A stretch of 7,598 nucleotides of DNA from Syntrophaceae bacterium. Lineage in GTDB: Bacteria; Desulfobacterota; Syntrophia; Syntrophales; Smithellaceae. A program made the translations under genes and the position numbers. This document shows, one piece after another, positions 6,317 to 7,598 of the stretch. The stretch is from NCBI GenBank assembly GCA_003506745.1, contig DNYQ01000143.1:1-7598 (forward strand). The letters run 5' to 3'. Below the pieces are notes generated by a model that did no database searches, had not been told where the DNA came from, and saw nothing but the letters and a program-made list of their open reading frames with translations. Positions within the stretch are counted from its first letter, which is position 1; each line of letters opens with the position of its first letter.

Positions 6317-7204
6317 ATGACTCGTCATACCAAAGAAATCATTATTAAATATATCTTCTTCCTGTTTGCCCTGGTTTCGGTGATTGTTCTGGGGCTGATT
6401 GTTTTTTCGCTTTTCCGGGAAGGCCTGCCGCTTTTCGGCGAAGTGTCGGTTAAAGATTTTATTTTCGGAATGGAGTGGTATCCCACGTATGATCCGCCGT
6501 CCTTCGGCATTTTGTCGCTGATCGTCGGTTCCCTGATCGTAACGCTGATTGCCACTCTGATTGCCGTGCCCCTGGGGGTGATGGCGGCCATCTACATTTC
6601 CGAAATCGCGCCGCCGTCAATTAAGGAAATCCTCAAATCCGTCATTGAACTATTGGCCGGACTGCCCTCCGTTGTGCTGGGATTTTTCGGCATGGTCATT
6701 GTGGCGCCCTGGCTTCAGGAGACGTTTGATCTTCCCACCGGCCTTAATATCATCAACGCGTCGGTGATCCTGGCCATCATGTCGATTCCGACCATTTCCA
6801 GCATATCCGAGGATGCTTTGTATGCCGTGCCCCGTGAATTCAAGGAAGCGTCCTACGCGCTGGGCGCGACAAAATTTGAAACGATTGCCAAGGTGATTGT
6901 GCCTTCCGCTATCTCCGGGATTTCCACGGCGGTCATGCTGGGGATGGCCAGGGCCATCGGCGAGACGATGGTTGTGCTGATGGTGGCCGGCGGCGCGGCG
7001 GCGATTCCCGAGAGCCTGTTTGATTCGGTTCGACCCATGCCCGCGAGCATTGCCGCGGAAATGGGCGAGACGCCTTATCGCAGCCCGCATTATCAGGCAC
7101 TCTTCGCGATCGGCATCGTTTTGTTCTTTTTGACGCTGGCTTTCAATTTGGTTGCGGATTATGTGTCTCACAAATTCCGCCAGATCGGTTCGGGGACTTT
7201 GTAA
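6317..7204 (+). CDS. pstC: Phosphate ABC transporter permease PstC
   Basis: PstC is one of two inner-membrane subunits that form the phosphate channel with PstA. The 295-residue protein has six predicted membrane segments (near 12-33, 64-94, 107-132, 145-165, 197-226 and 259-282). It carries the conserved LAGLPSVVLGFFG (113-125) and the permease EAA loop EASYALGATKFETIAKVIVP (177-196) that docks on the ATPase PstB. MARAIGETMVV (210-220) is also typical of PstC. The start is set by an in-frame TAG at 6293: the ATG at 6317 is the first usable codon, with only a weak GAAAG 10 bases upstream. The better AGGAG at 6284-6288 is too far away. Low translation relative to pstS would fit its role. pstA begins 11 bases after its stop. 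Confidence 0.95.
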   Translation: MTRHTKEIIIKYIFFLFALVSVIVLGLIVFSLFREGLPLFGEVSVKDFIFGMEWYPTYDPPSFGILSLIVGSLIVTLIATLIAVPLGVMAAIYISEIAPPSIKEILKSVIELLAGLPSVVLGFFGMVIVAPWLQETFDLPTGLNIINASVILAIMSIPTISSISEDALYAVPREFKEASYALGATKFETIAKVIVPSAISGISTAVMLGMARAIGETMVVLMVAGGAAAIPESLFDSVRPMPASIAAEMGETPYRSPHYQALFAIGIVLFFLTLAFNLVADYVSHKFRQIGSGTL

Positions 7205-7215
7205 ACGGATACCCT

Positions 7216-7598
7216 ATGGCTTTATCAATGAATACGTCCATGAAGTGGCGCTATCTGAAACAGCATATCTTTTTCGCGATGGTGCGCGCCTCCGCGCTGA
7301 TCATTGCCCTGGCTTTGGGCGGTCTTGTTTTTTACATTTTCTACAACGGCATCGGTGCGATCAGTTGGGAGTTCATCACAAAGCCCCCCACCCATTCGAT
7401 GACAAAGGGCGGCATCATGCCGGCCATTCTGGGGACCATTTATCTGACGCTGGGCGCCATTGCCGTCGGGCTGCCGCTGGGCATCGCGTCGGCGATCTAT
7501 CTGACGGAATACGCCCGGCAGGGGAGGATTGTCCGGTTGATTAAAGTGGGCATCAACTGTCTGGCCGGCGTTCCCTCGGTCGTTTTTGGTTTATTCGG
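7216..7598 (+). CDS. pstA: Phosphate ABC transporter permease PstA (3' end outside window)
   Basis: The frame from the ATG at 7216 stays open to the window edge, giving 127 codons of the N-terminal part (MALSMNTSMKWRYLKQHIFF...). It has a first membrane segment near residues 20-43, the short periplasmic WEFITKPPTHSMTKGGIMPA (51-70) typical of PstA, a second hydrophobic segment near 71-95, and LAGVPSVVFGLF at the very end, matching the corresponding region of PstC. PstA pairs with PstC in the membrane; the EAA loop would lie beyond the edge. The ribosome binding site is weak (ACGGAT about 5 bases upstream), so the ATGs at 7228 or 7240 are possible alternatives. pstB and phoU are expected next. 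Confidence 0.93.
   Translation, partial: MALSMNTSMKWRYLKQHIFFAMVRASALIIALALGGLVFYIFYNGIGAISWEFITKPPTHSMTKGGIMPAILGTIYLTLGAIAVGLPLGIASAIYLTEYARQGRIVRLIKVGINCLAGVPSVVFGLF

Noticed and set aside
6650..7171. 173-residue minus-strand open frame
   Set aside because: It lies wholly antisense to pstC, whose protein matches its family throughout. The predicted peptide is a His/Arg/Gly-rich composition typical of shadow frames in GC-rich coding DNA.
7152..7544. 130-residue plus-strand open frame at the right end
   Set aside because: It overlaps the end of pstC and the start of pstA in another frame. The pstA frame from 7216 encodes a recognisable permease, while this one is Arg/His-rich noise.
1..7598. 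CRISPR array, tRNA or rRNA genes, insertion sequences, attachment sites
   Set aside because: No regularly spaced repeats, no cloverleaf-like segments, no transposase or integrase motifs, and no paired terminal repeats were seen on either strand.

Overview
The window looks like chromosome from a Gram-negative bacterium, most likely a deltaproteobacterium (Desulfobacterota, perhaps near Syntrophales). This rests on moderate GC, compact same-strand gene clusters, a short single-domain PstS and a DksA with an intact zinc finger. It is an inference from gene style, because no rRNA or other marker is present.

Layout. Positions 1-37 hold what may be the first codons of a leftward gene. Positions 38-170 are an intergenic region with a Pho-box-like promoter. 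Four rightward genes follow in close succession (171-5090): an 806-residue protein I do not recognise, a phosphatidylserine-decarboxylase-like enzyme starting 4 bases after it, a DksA-type RNA polymerase regulator, and a divergent Lgt-family membrane protein that overlaps the dksA stop. A two-part hairpin at 5163-5221 closes this block. A good sigma70-like promoter at 5119-5147 lies just before the hairpin, so the pair could define a tiny RNA. A Pho-box-like promoter (5240-5284) then drives pstS (5314-6159). A hairpin terminator sits between pstS and pstC, followed by pstC (6317-7204) and the start of pstA (7216 to the window edge).

How the genes may work together. PstS, PstC and PstA are the periplasmic binding protein and the two membrane subunits of the high-affinity phosphate ABC transporter; pstB and phoU would be expected beyond the right edge. 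The promoter of the unknown-psd-dksA-lgt-like block carries an element nearly the same as the one before pstS: repeats 11 bp apart, with the same spacing to the -10. This suggests, but does not prove, that both blocks answer to phosphate limitation through PhoB. Two of the four genes in the first block belong to phospholipid-acting families, and both are atypical at key positions. A phosphate-responsive membrane-lipid remodelling module is therefore a reasonable hypothesis and the most interesting reading of the window.
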